Positions 15,806 through 23,797 of a stretch of 46,058 bases of DNA are shown in pieces. The notes under the pieces are model-generated. The model was not told the DNA's origin. It searched no databases and saw only the letters and a list, made by a program, of their open reading frames with translations. Position 1 is the first letter of the stretch. Every line of letters starts with the position of its first letter. The stretch spans positions 1 through 46,058 of the forward strand of contig DVMJ01000001.1 of assembly GCA_018715065.1 (NCBI GenBank). The letters are read 5' to 3'. The position numbers and the translations under genes are program-made. Origin of the DNA: Fimiplasma intestinipullorum (lineage in GTDB: Bacteria; Bacillota_I; Bacilli_A; Erysipelotrichales; Coprobacillaceae).

Positions 15806-16876
15806 TTAGATACCACGGGGATTCTGAATGATGAAATAACCATCCTGAGCGTAAAGTCCGGATGACCGTTTCAGCTTTTGACGCAAAGTATTCAAAGCGA
15901 CCTGGACCTCATTTTGACTTCGCCCGCTGATGACATTGTTGCTGACCTGGAACAGGGGATTCTTGACTTTCATGTTGAGCTGTGCCTGAACCAGGATATA
16001 CGTTAAGGCATAGACCATCGGCTGCTCACAGAAACGCGGAGAATAGCCACGTTCCCGTGGATCCAAAAATTCCGGTTCCTGATAAAGCGCAACCATCCGG
16101 CCTGTCTTCTCATCCTTCCGGAAGCGGACAAAATCAATTCCGCCGGCCGAAAGGATCGGGGTGATGGCAATCGTACAGCTGCTTGCCAGCGCCTGTGTTG
16201 AACGCAGATACAGGATCAATTCCTGATAACCGAAACTGACAGCATTGACCAATTCACGCATATAATTACGATTAAAGACATTGAGCTGAGGCGTATTGGT
16301 CAAATGATAGTATCTCTCACATTTAATCGGTACGAAGAGGATCATGCGATCCTGAATATCAGAAACAGATAAGCTATTTTTAAAAAAGTTGGTAATTTCT
16401 AAAGGTTTATTATACTCTTCATGATAAGCACCATAACCTTTACCTGTCATCTTGCTAAATAAGTAAGGCGTATCGATGGCGATAATGATAACCTGACAAT
16501 TATGGATCAATGCCTTCACCTGCTCCTGATGTGCGTCAGTCAGCCATTCACCAGGGATATCATGCATTTCAAAAGGGATCCCAGTGCCCTTTCCGTTGAT
16601 CGTCAGACGAAAAGAATAAGTCTTCTGGGCACTGGTGGGATTGTCATCCATCTCAATACGTGTCAGCGGCGTCTTAAAGATCTCCAGCTTCTGCTGGATC
16701 TTGATTCGCGCATTAGCGAGGTCCTGACGGGTCCGCTCATCTAAAATGCTGATTTCCATTCCAGTTCCCGCTAAAGCTTTATTGATCTCATTGCACATGC
16801 TGGCAAGGACCGTGGTCTTTCCACAGCGCTTGCCGCCTAGCATCAGAATATTCACATTTTGATTATTCATTTCCAT
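15806..16876 (-). CDS. TRAFAC-type small GTPase (operon gene 2)
   Basis: 356 residues. Walker A is GGKRCGKTT (G14-T22), the G3/Walker B region is HDIPGEW (D106, G109), and the G4 position after strand FVPI reads KCE in place of NKxD, so base specificity is uncertain. The C-terminal 100 residues include a Gly-rich block (ILSAGGIDF) also present in the pseudo-GTPase. It resembles the TRAFAC clade domains called double-GTPase (DO-GTPase) in the literature on NTP-dependent bacterial conflict systems; that assignment is from memory and needs a profile search. ATG 16876 is 3-4 bases from AGGAGG; ATG 16870 is an alternative start. It lies 7 bp after the dynamin-like gene. Confidence 0.82.
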   Translation of the reverse strand: MEMNNQNVNILMLGGKRCGKTTVLASMCNEINKALAGTGMEISILDERTRQDLANARIKIQQKLEIFKTPLTRIEMDDNPTSAQKTYSFRLTINGKGTGIPFEMHDIPGEWLTDAHQEQVKALIHNCQVIIIAIDTPYLFSKMTGKGYGAYHEEYNKPLEITNFFKNSLSVSDIQDRMILFVPIKCERYYHLTNTPQLNVFNRNYMRELVNAVSFGYQELILYLRSTQALASSCTIAITPILSAGGIDFVRFRKDEKTGRMVALYQEPEFLDPRERGYSPRFCEQPMVYALTYILVQAQLNMKVKNPLFQVSNNVISGRSQNEVQVALNTLRQKLKRSSGLYAQDGYFIIQNPRGI

Positions 16877-16883
16877 GTCCCTC

Positions 16884-19139
16884 CTAATAGCGTGCTAAGG
16901 TAACCAGTTGACCGAGATCCTGCAAGATCGTATGATATTTTTCAACCAGTGCGTTGGGTTCGTCATATTTTTCCAGATTATCCTGCCATAACTGCTTGCT
17001 GTATTCCATAAAGAATTCACCCCAGACGGTGTCCATGCTCTTAAACTGCCCATCCTTCAGATTGCTGGCAAAGGTCAGCCGATCATAAAATTCCTCACTG
17101 GCAGCATAGAAAGCCTGATTAGGTGCACGATAGAGCTTCGAGAGCGAATAACGTAGATCATCCTCAATCACCGAAAGACGACTGGTCAGATAGTGATAGA
17201 CCGCCTTTCCGGCATTCGCACGCTGGAAATTGTACATCGGCATCGCATATTCCTGACAGATTGGATTGATGATATAGAGCTGTCGACGAATTTCCTGGAT
17301 CAACTGTGCCCGCGTATTAAACTCGAACTGATAGAGGAACTGAAACGCTTTATGGATCTGCTCATACTGCGGCTTATCATTGATGACATGATCCATCATT
17401 TCCTTCAGCCATTCCACCATATCTTCTTCATCCGTCTTCTCGACGCCCTCTCCATCAGAGAGATTCTTGAGCTCATGATAGAGATCGCTGACCAGCGAAT
17501 TCTTAAATTCTCTGGTTTCTTTTTCCAGCACATCATCAATAGCGATGAATTGATCAGTAATCTCATTACGCGTATAGTGCAAAGCCGCGTGCCACAGATC
17601 CACCGGCAAAAGCGCACCATTTTCATTAATGGTCTTTTGCAGCACTTCAGCACTTGGGGGCAGATCATCCATATGATTCAGGATCTTCTGCACGCGATTC
17701 CATAAATTGCTGTTAGGCTGGTCCTTTTCCTCATTCCAGTATTCCACCCGATTGCGCAGGTTCGCCGCCAGCTTATGATAACAATCCTTGCCCTTCAAAA
17801 AGGCTTTAATTCCTTCCTGAGCACCTGGATCAAAGGTCTTGGCTTCGGGCAGCTCGGCAATGAAGGCTTCGTATTTCTTAAAAAAAGCTTTTTCCAACTC
17901 ATTGATCTCATTGAGATACGCCTGATCGATCGTATCCATATTTGCCACCAGCTTTTGCAGCATCGGCATCACGAAATGATCACGAACATCCACAGGATCC
18001 GAACAATCCACGATCATGCAGTCACACACGGCAAAATTGCCATTTTCCACATCATGCTTGAAAGCATGGACCACGTTATCATTTTGTCCCTTATACCAGT
18101 TGACGGCATAAAAAAGCCATTGATCCATGCGACGATTCTTGAAATGATCACGCAGCAGGTTGTAGATCTGTTCATCGGTCTTATGCACACCGGCAATCGG
18201 TTTGGTCACAACGATAGCGGCGTCGCATTCCTGATCCACCGTATTAAGCATCGCCTCTTCGATCCCGAACTGGGTATCCTCCAGACCAACTGTATCCACC
18301 AGGACGATGTCCCCGCAGTCCTCATAGAAACGACAGTAAATATCCGCTCTCTGAACCGCCAGATAACTGTAATAGCGTTCCAATTCTGGATCATCACTCG
18401 ATTTTCCGTTATTTTGCGCCACATAGGTACGAATCAATTCAGGATCTGTCATAACTTCCGGACTCTTTCCGAATAAATCACGGATTTCTTCAAAATGTTC
18501 AACGATCTTGGTGAGATGCTTGAGTGGTGTAGCCTGCGACACATTTCCTTCCTCCACTCTCAGTTCCAGCTCACTTAAGGGCAAGTACGCAATATCATCG
18601 AATTCAACAGGATGATCTTCCAGGTAGCTTGGATCAATACCCTGAATATACCCCTCAACGATCCGCACCAGATCCTCCGGCTGCTTAAAGGTGATCTTCA
18701 CCTTGACTTCGCCCACCTTTTGACTCATATCATTGTGGATAATGGAGGTTGCCCCCGTACAGTCAGTGGCGCTATATGCCGGAATAATATCATTATCCAG
18801 ATTACCAACGGTCTGCAGAAACTGACTCTTCCCCTGTCTGGCCCGTCCGACCGTAGCAATACTGATGTAATTGCGTGAAAAACGCTTCATCCCTTCGTTC
18901 ATCCGCCGAATCAGGATATCTAGCTCGCGCTGAACCTTTTTCGTTTGCACCGTACTGAATAATTCCATATACTGACGCCGCAGTTTCTCATCTGAAATCT
19001 GTCTGGCCTGTGAGTACAATTGGTCACATTCTCTTAGCTTGTCTTTGACCTGTTGAAGCGTTTCCTTTTTCTTCTTCAGCTTTTCCCCTTTTAACTGACG
19101 AATGCTGATAATTTGCTGAATCTGATCCTTAATGGCCAT
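16884..19139 (-). CDS. Dynamin-like large GTPase (operon gene 1)
   Basis: 751 residues. Residues 15-90 are a Lys-rich predicted coiled coil. The GTPase domain follows with G1 GRARQGKS (98-105), a Thr-containing switch segment (SATDCTGATS, about 123-132), G3 DTVGLE (282-287) and a G4-like NWYK (347-350), not NKxD. The remaining 350 residues are mostly helical, as in the stalk of bacterial dynamin-like proteins. No TM helix is seen, so membrane contact would be peripheral. Family role: nucleotide-driven assembly on membranes, in several cases linked to envelope protection or phage defence. It is first in the operon; start ATG 19139 has GGGGAGGG upstream. Confidence 0.82.
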   Translation of the reverse strand: MAIKDQIQQIISIRQLKGEKLKKKKETLQQVKDKLRECDQLYSQARQISDEKLRRQYMELFSTVQTKKVQRELDILIRRMNEGMKRFSRNYISIATVGRARQGKSQFLQTVGNLDNDIIPAYSATDCTGATSIIHNDMSQKVGEVKVKITFKQPEDLVRIVEGYIQGIDPSYLEDHPVEFDDIAYLPLSELELRVEEGNVSQATPLKHLTKIVEHFEEIRDLFGKSPEVMTDPELIRTYVAQNNGKSSDDPELERYYSYLAVQRADIYCRFYEDCGDIVLVDTVGLEDTQFGIEEAMLNTVDQECDAAIVVTKPIAGVHKTDEQIYNLLRDHFKNRRMDQWLFYAVNWYKGQNDNVVHAFKHDVENGNFAVCDCMIVDCSDPVDVRDHFVMPMLQKLVANMDTIDQAYLNEINELEKAFFKKYEAFIAELPEAKTFDPGAQEGIKAFLKGKDCYHKLAANLRNRVEYWNEEKDQPNSNLWNRVQKILNHMDDLPPSAEVLQKTINENGALLPVDLWHAALHYTRNEITDQFIAIDDVLEKETREFKNSLVSDLYHELKNLSDGEGVEKTDEEDMVEWLKEMMDHVINDKPQYEQIHKAFQFLYQFEFNTRAQLIQEIRRQLYIINPICQEYAMPMYNFQRANAGKAVYHYLTSRLSVIEDDLRYSLSKLYRAPNQAFYAASEEFYDRLTFASNLKDGQFKSMDTVWGEFFMEYSKQLWQDNLEKYDEPNALVEKYHTILQDLGQLVTLARY

Positions 19140-19150
19140 ATTTATTCCCT

Positions 19151-19345
19151 CCCCATTTTTTTATCATACAACAAAGGGAAAGCAAAACGATCTGCTTCCC
19201 CTTTTCTCATGCGCACCTATTCTTCGCATCATCGTAGTTTTCATCAGTCGCTCTACAATCATTTATTGTCTGCTGATATAATCATTATATCAAAATTAAA
19301 GCACTTTGAAACAAATCAATTCACAATTTGTGACAATTTTCAAAA
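19151..19345 (-). promoter_or_regulatory. Regulatory region of the GTPase operon
   Basis: Minus strand extended -10 TGATATAAT (TATAAT at 19284-19289) with -35 TTTCAA about 16 bp upstream. The -10 sits inside a perfect palindrome, TGATATAATCATTATATCA (19274-19292). A second perfect palindrome, TCACAATTTGTGA (19321-19333), lies just upstream of the -35. The leader of about 135 bases holds a near-perfect stem (AAGGGGAAGCA with TGCTTTCCCTT, 19174-19206) close to the ribosome site. Repression at the first palindrome is the simplest reading. No regulator gene is adjacent in the operon. Confidence 0.6.
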
Positions 19346-19402
19346 TATGAAAACACTCTCATATAGTGAAATACTGCAAAGAAGAGATCAGGCATAGAGC
19401 AG

Positions 19403-19428
19403 AAAAAAGGGAAACTGGTGATTTCCCT
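19403..19428 (-). terminator. Terminator after the decayed gene
   Basis: Minus strand GGGAAA-TCACCAG-TTTCCC followed by six T. No intact gene precedes it; the frameshifted remnant at 19442-19670 does. Confidence 0.75.
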
Positions 19429-19441
19429 CATTTAACGCTCA

Positions 19442-19670
19442 TCAGGCGAGATAATGAGCTTTATACCATTCAAATATTAAATGCGTCAGACAATCAAAAC
19501 AGATAATTGACATGAATGGTTCCATACGATATGGATCGCACACTTTAAACACATCTTCATAGAACCTTAAAGATCATCTCACTAAATAAAGCGATATCCT
19601 CCTTATTTTGGTTTGGACTATGTCCGGACATGGTGAAGAGCATGCCTTGCCAGCAGGAGGATACCGGCGT
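19442..19670 (-). pseudogene. Frameshifted gene remnant, possibly TetR-type C-terminus
   Basis: On the minus strand one frame reads GMLFTMSGHSPNQNKEDIAL and on to FKVL before a TGA at 19557-19559. The overlapping frame continues YEDVFKVCDPYRMEPFM and ends THLIFEWYKAHYLA at TGA 19442. The two join naturally through one frameshift near 19565, and codon use in both parts looks coding. The end resembles the C-terminal helix of TetR/AcrR regulators. There is no start region for a full gene, so this is a truncated and frameshifted relic with its own terminator. Identity is uncertain. Confidence 0.45.
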
Positions 19671-19691
19671 TCACATGCTTCCTCTGTAGTC

Positions 19692-19717
19692 AAAAAAGCA
19701 GTCTGTCACAACTGCTT
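19692..19717 (-). terminator. Terminator of the Nim-like gene
   Basis: Minus strand AAGCAGT-TGTGACAG-ACTGCTT followed by a T run, 20 bases after the stop codon. Confidence 0.8.
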
Positions 19718-19737
19718 TGCATGATCTATACGCTGTT

Positions 19738-20247
19738 CTATTCCAATGAAACAGCCATCTTTGTCTTCTCTTCGGGATGCCAGTTATCTCTTCGCTTGCC
19801 CACCATATCCTGTACCTTTAAACAGAACACTGTGGTCGCTTTCATCAGATCGGTATTAAATGGAAATGCTTCAGAATGATAATGTCTCATTAAGATCTTC
19901 AAAGCGTCATACTTGTATTCGTCATCAACAAATTCAATCGTTCCATGACCAATAACACTGGCATAGCCCATGGTGCAGGACATTCTTTCTTTATAAAGAA
20001 TGATACGATGCTCGCAGTCCATTTCGAAAGTCGCTTTAGGATGCTTGCGTATCAAGTCTAATTTCTTTCCCTGATTGGCACTATGAAAATAGAAATACAC
20101 CTGCCCGTCCACAACATCGACCCCAAAATTTAATGGGACAATATAGGGATATTCCTCATCAATCAGAGCCAGCCGACACGTATCACACTTGTCAATGATC
20201 TTCATGATCTCATTAAAATCTGTTATTTCTCTATCTTTTCTTCTCAT
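19738..20247 (-). CDS. Pyridoxamine 5'-phosphate oxidase-fold protein (Nim-like)
   Basis: 169 residues, the usual size of NimA-type flavoproteins. Typical blocks: CRLALIDEEYPYIVPLNFG at the N-terminus, VYFYFHSANQGKKLDLIRK in the middle (FMN-binding split barrel) and SVIGHGTIEFVDD. Family role: FMN or haem-cofactored reductases, some able to reduce 5-nitroimidazoles to amines. A drug role cannot be concluded from sequence alone. TTGGAGGAG precedes the ATG. A promoter (TTGAAT, 17 bp, TATGAT; 20320-20348) lies about 73 bases upstream. Confidence 0.85.
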   Translation of the reverse strand: MRRKDREITDFNEIMKIIDKCDTCRLALIDEEYPYIVPLNFGVDVVDGQVYFYFHSANQGKKLDLIRKHPKATFEMDCEHRIILYKERMSCTMGYASVIGHGTIEFVDDEYKYDALKILMRHYHSEAFPFNTDLMKATTVFCLKVQDMVGKRRDNWHPEEKTKMAVSLE

Positions 20248-20283
20248 TTATGCTCCTCCAACCTGACCACCCTTTGCCTTGTT

Positions 20284-20422
20284 TTGTTTAAACAACGGGT
20301 CCCGCTCAATACACTACTTATCATAGATACTTCCCGCAGACAATTCAAGAGGACATATGAGATCAGTGACAATATCACAACATCATCCATCAAAAAGTGC
20401 ACATGCCTGTTACATTGTGACA
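20284..20422 (-). promoter_or_regulatory. Promoter and palindromes upstream of the Nim-like gene
   Basis: Minus strand -35 TTGAAT (20343-20348), 17-bp spacer, -10 TATGAT (20320-20325). TTGTTTAAACAA (20284-20295) is a perfect palindrome downstream of the start point. GTGACAATATCAC (20366-20378) lies just upstream of -35, and TGTTACATTGTGACA (20408-20422) further upstream. The last two share the TGTGACA/TGTCACA word with the palindrome at 19321-19333. Confidence 0.5.
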
Positions 20423-20434
20423 AAAGATGGCCAT

Positions 20435-21274
20435 TTATCCTTTGAACTGTTGATTATATAGACGCTCATACAACCGATCCCATTCTTCAGCCTGACTCAA
20501 ATTTTCCGAAATGAGTAGACTGTAGACAAGATCAAACAGATATTTAAGGGACACATAAAAGATCATATCCTTCAACCCTGCAAATTCATCATGAATGACC
20601 CCATATAATGTTAGCGCCTGTTTTTTGGTAAGCGGACTGGCTTTATGACTCGTAATAATGATCAAAGGAATGCCTCGCTCAACTAAAATATTCGCCACAT
20701 TTTTCAAATGTGGATCCCTGCCGTACTTACTGATGACGATGACTGTATGCTGATCATCACTATTTAAACTTAACCATAATTGTCTATCCTCATTTTGATA
20801 GACTGTGACGATCTTTCCCAGGCTGCATAAGAGGTGACTGGCATAATCGCCAATACAGGCATTCGTATCTTTCGCAATGATATCAATATATTGCTTTTGG
20901 GAGATGCAGGCCATCACCTGTTTAAAGGTCTCAAAAGTGATCATGCTTCGCGTCTGATCAATGATCCCCGCTTCCAGTGCCGCTAATTTATCCATGATCG
21001 AAAGCAGGCCTTCATGAGATAGGATCTCCATTTTCTGCAGATGATACCGACTTAAAAAATCGTGAAGATGAATCTTGAAATCACCGTAATTCGCAAAGCC
21101 TATCTTTTTGACAAAGCGGACAACCGCCGTCGCATTGGTATACGTCTTTTCAGCCAGTTGACGAGTAGACATGTGAACCACTTCTTCACTATGATCGAGC
21201 ACATATTGAAGCATATATCTGTCATTTTCATTCAGTTGATAATCTTGGACGATGTGTTCCAGGATCCTCTCCAT
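20435..21274 (-). CDS. MurR/RpiR-family regulator (HTH_6 + SIS)
   Basis: 279 residues. The N-terminal HTH_6 domain (about 1-77) has the pattern LAEKTYTNATAVVRFVKKIG. The C-terminal SIS domain (about 105-250) includes YIDIIAKDTNACIGDYASHL and VIVISKYGRDPHL, where a phosphosugar would bind. Family role: control of sugar or amino-sugar catabolism genes. No sugar genes are adjacent. ATG 21274 was chosen because GGAGG is 8 bases away, while ATG 21280 touches it. The inverted repeat at 21294-21332 upstream is a plausible own operator. Confidence 0.88.
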   Translation of the reverse strand: MERILEHIVQDYQLNENDRYMLQYVLDHSEEVVHMSTRQLAEKTYTNATAVVRFVKKIGFANYGDFKIHLHDFLSRYHLQKMEILSHEGLLSIMDKLAALEAGIIDQTRSMITFETFKQVMACISQKQYIDIIAKDTNACIGDYASHLLCSLGKIVTVYQNEDRQLWLSLNSDDQHTVIVISKYGRDPHLKNVANILVERGIPLIIITSHKASPLTKKQALTLYGVIHDEFAGLKDMIFYVSLKYLFDLVYSLLISENLSQAEEWDRLYERLYNQQFKG

Positions 21275-21293
21275 TTTCATCCCTCCATTTCGT

Positions 21294-21332
21294 TTAGTTT
21301 GCCAAACGACGCATCGTGTCTAAGCAAACTAA
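21294..21332 (-). promoter_or_regulatory. Inverted repeat upstream of the RpiR gene
   Basis: TTAGTTTGC (21294-21302) and GCAAACTAA (21324-21332) are perfect inverted copies 21 bases apart, lying 20-58 bases before the start codon. The GTTTG core recurs nearby (GTTTGG at 21338-21343). A likely operator, perhaps for the RpiR protein itself. Confidence 0.5.
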
Positions 21333-21360
21333 GCCTGTTTGGCTGATTCTTTTCCTATCT

Positions 21361-21390
21361 GAAAAGAGACAGAACTGATCGTTCCGTCTC
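21361..21390 (-). terminator. Terminator of the YheO-CBS-PPase operon
   Basis: Minus strand GAGACGGAAC-GATCA-GTTCTGTCTC, a 10-bp stem with one G-U pair, followed by TTTTC, 9 bases after the stop. Confidence 0.8.
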
Positions 21391-21398
21391 ACCATCCT

Positions 21399-23042
21399 TT
21401 AATTCTGTTCGATCGCTTCTGTGACTGCAGGGACCACCTGTTTTTTACGCGAGATGACACCTGGCAGGAAAGCCTCATTTTCCTTCAGTTCCACATTGAA
21501 AGCACGATTGGCAACTTCTTTCTTTGGACCTGCCGCGAACAGTACACTGGCAGCATTCAAGACGTCTGTCAGTAATAACAGAACAAGATCCAGGTTCTGT
21601 TCATGGGCCTGTTCATCCATATAGGCAAGCATGTCTTTCTTGTATTCCGCAAAGCCATCAATATCCATCGTATTGACCTGAGCAATGCCGACCTTGCGAT
21701 CAGAAATCGTGAAGCGTTTGTAATCCTGATTGAAGATCTCAGCCACCGTGAATCCTTTAAGTGATGTTCCTGCTTTAAACATCTCCTGAGCATAGCTAAC
21801 CATATCGACACCGGCAATATCGGCTAAGTATTTCGCAATCTTGGTATCCACCGGTGTGCAGGTTGGGCTCTTAAATAAAAGGGTATCAGAAATGATCGCA
21901 CTCAACAGGGCACCGGCAATCTCTTTAGGAATCTCTACACCCTGTTCCTGATAAGCTTTAGTGACAATGGTTGCCGTCGAACCCAATGGCTCACAGCGGA
22001 AATAAACAGGACCTGTCGTTTGAATATCGGCCACACGGTGATGGTCAATGATCTCTAAGATCTCTGCTTCCTCCAAGCCAGGAATGGATTGGGCGCGCTC
22101 ATTATGGTCAACCTGGATGACTTTTTTACGCATACCACTTAATAACTGATAACGTGACAAAGTTCCTACGACACGTCCATTGAGATCAACAACAGGATAC
22201 GCTCTAAAACGGGTCTCGGTCATGACCTCTTTCATATAATCCACCGTATCATCCGTTGAGAAAGTAGTGATATTTCCCTTCTGCATGACAAATTCCACCG
22301 GAACGGACTGAATGATCAGCTGTGAAGTGACAAAAGTATTATGCGGTGTGGAGATCGTCGTAATATTGGCTTCTTTGACTTTCTTGGATAATTCAGGTGT
22401 CAAAGTCAGCGATCCTGTCAGAATGATCAGGGAAACCTGCTGATCCAACAACATGGTCACCGCTTCTTCACGGTCACCCCCCACAATAACAATATCGTCT
22501 TTTTTGATCCGCTTTTTCGCTTCTTCATTATTCATGGCCGCCACATGGATCTCACCTTTAAAGATCTTGACATCACGATTGAGGTGCAGCACCTTAGCAT
22601 CCAGGGTATCCACGATGTTTTCAATGGAAGTCCCACTTTTAGCCAGGATATTACTATCCCAGTCATCCATATAACCGGCAATGATATTAGAAGTTGACAG
22701 CACCCCTAACAAATGGGAATTTTCATCCAGGACAGGTGCAGATTTCAGATTTCCCTGTTTCATCAGTGCCCAGGCCGTCTTTAAAGTCAGTTCCTTGGCA
22801 AAAAGGGTCACCTTATCATAATCCAGATCTTCGACCTTCTGTTTGACAGTTTTCAATAAGACCGGTTTTTCTAAATGACAATAATCGAGAACGAACTGCG
22901 TTTCCTTGTTCACTTCTCCTAAGCGCACCGGAATGGCATGATATTTGCCTGTAACATTCAACAGGTGAGCATAAGCAATCGCACTGATGATCGAATCCGT
23001 ATCGGGATTACGATGTCCGCTCACATAAACGGTATCTTTCAT
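21399..23042 (-). CDS. CBS-domain, Mn-dependent inorganic pyrophosphatase (family II)
   Basis: 547 residues. The DHH phosphoesterase domain starts at the N-terminus (GHRNPDTDS, metal-binding His and Asp) and resumes after an insert at IIDHHRVAD. The insert (about 65-300) carries two CBS halves (LKSAPVLDENSHLLGVLS and FRAYPVVDLNGRVVGTLS) around a DRTGG-like domain (VIVGGDREEAV). The DHHA2 domain is C-terminal. Family role: hydrolysis of pyrophosphate to phosphate; CBS-PPases are inhibited by AMP/ADP and activated by ATP and diadenosine polyphosphates. The start overlaps the stop of the YheO-type regulator by 4 bp. Confidence 0.92.
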   Translation of the reverse strand: MKDTVYVSGHRNPDTDSIISAIAYAHLLNVTGKYHAIPVRLGEVNKETQFVLDYCHLEKPVLLKTVKQKVEDLDYDKVTLFAKELTLKTAWALMKQGNLKSAPVLDENSHLLGVLSTSNIIAGYMDDWDSNILAKSGTSIENIVDTLDAKVLHLNRDVKIFKGEIHVAAMNNEEAKKRIKKDDIVIVGGDREEAVTMLLDQQVSLIILTGSLTLTPELSKKVKEANITTISTPHNTFVTSQLIIQSVPVEFVMQKGNITTFSTDDTVDYMKEVMTETRFRAYPVVDLNGRVVGTLSRYQLLSGMRKKVIQVDHNERAQSIPGLEEAEILEIIDHHRVADIQTTGPVYFRCEPLGSTATIVTKAYQEQGVEIPKEIAGALLSAIISDTLLFKSPTCTPVDTKIAKYLADIAGVDMVSYAQEMFKAGTSLKGFTVAEIFNQDYKRFTISDRKVGIAQVNTMDIDGFAEYKKDMLAYMDEQAHEQNLDLVLLLLTDVLNAASVLFAAGPKKEVANRAFNVELKENEAFLPGVISRKKQVVPAVTEAIEQN

Positions 23043-23698
23043 AACGAACCTCCTCTAATATTTTGTAAATAGCGATAAATTGTTGGGGTAGAGCTATGGA
23101 TGAGGTTGGCGACAATATGTATAGCGCCTTTCATCTGAAAGACACCTTTCTGATTTAAATACGAAACAACACGCTGTTTTTCCTTAGCCGTCAGTCGAGA
23201 TGAATCGAAACATCCCATGTCGCTCAAAGCCTCCTGACAGTATTGTGAAATCGTCGTTTCTAAATCATTGGACAAGATCTCGATCGGATTTTCCATCTCA
23301 TACTCCATCTCTGGCTCCGTGCTCATGCCTAAGATGCGCTGCAGAGCCTGGTTGATATAGGCATAATCCGAAATATTGACATTGATGCACAACATTCCGA
23401 TAAGTTCTCCATTTTCATCTTTAATAAAATAAGAGGAAGAACGCAGCAGTTTTCCATCCTGACTGAGGGATTTATAGTTCATGACAAAATCCTGCTTCAA
23501 ATATTGTTTTTCCTCTATGATATGTTTTCCCAGATTAGTTAAAGTAGAGCCCACTTCGCGCCCGCTTAAACCGTTGGCCAAAGCAACAATGGGGCCATCC
23601 TTAAGCGTCATATCGTGCAACGCGATCTCGACGTTTTCCCCTAACGCCTGTGCTAAAAAATGTACCAGGGGGACATAGCGTTCTAATAATTGATGCAT
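23039..23698 (-). CDS. YheO/DauR-type PAS-HTH transcriptional regulator
   Basis: About 219 residues. The N-terminal PAS-like YheO domain runs from VEIALHDMTLKDGPIVALAN to LIGMLCINVNIS; the C-terminal HTH (DauR_HTH) contains LTAKEKQRVVSYLNQKGVF and a final helix PTIYRYLQNIRG. ATG 23698 was chosen because the promoter (TTGAGT, 17 bp, TATAAT at 23720-23748) would start transcription near 23713, so the longer frame to 23770 is impossible from it. Ligand unknown. The ATGA overlap with the pyrophosphatase gene implies a two-gene operon, possibly autoregulated. Confidence 0.85.
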   Translation of the reverse strand: MHQLLERYVPLVHFLAQALGENVEIALHDMTLKDGPIVALANGLSGREVGSTLTNLGKHIIEEKQYLKQDFVMNYKSLSQDGKLLRSSSYFIKDENGELIGMLCINVNISDYAYINQALQRILGMSTEPEMEYEMENPIEILSNDLETTISQYCQEALSDMGCFDSSRLTAKEKQRVVSYLNQKGVFQMKGAIHIVANLIHSSTPTIYRYLQNIRGGSL

Positions 23699-23719
23699 CC
23701 AATCATCCTCTCTTTCCTT

Positions 23720-23748
23720 ATTATATAGCAATTTCAACTTGAACTCAA
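23720..23748 (-). promoter_or_regulatory. Promoter of the YheO-CBS-PPase operon
   Basis: Minus strand TTGAGT (23743-23748), 17-bp spacer, TATAAT (23720-23725). Confidence 0.75.
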
Positions 23749-23761
23749 TCTCTAAGTATTG

Positions 23762-23797
23762 AAAAAACATCCCTTCAGGTTTTAACCGAAAGGATGC
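23762..23797 (-). terminator. Terminator of the ABC-F gene
   Basis: Minus strand GCATCCTTTCGG and CCTGAAGGGATG form an imperfect stem followed by six T. The hairpin includes the end of the coding region. Confidence 0.75.

Noticed and set aside
17775..18476. 233-aa plus-strand reading frame
   Set aside because: It is antisense to the dynamin-like gene, lacks a ribosome site and has no recognisable protein features; a shadow frame.
19321..19333. Rex or CRP binding site
   Set aside because: The half-sites face the wrong way and the spacing differs from TTGTGA-6-TCACAA or TGTGA-6-TCACA.
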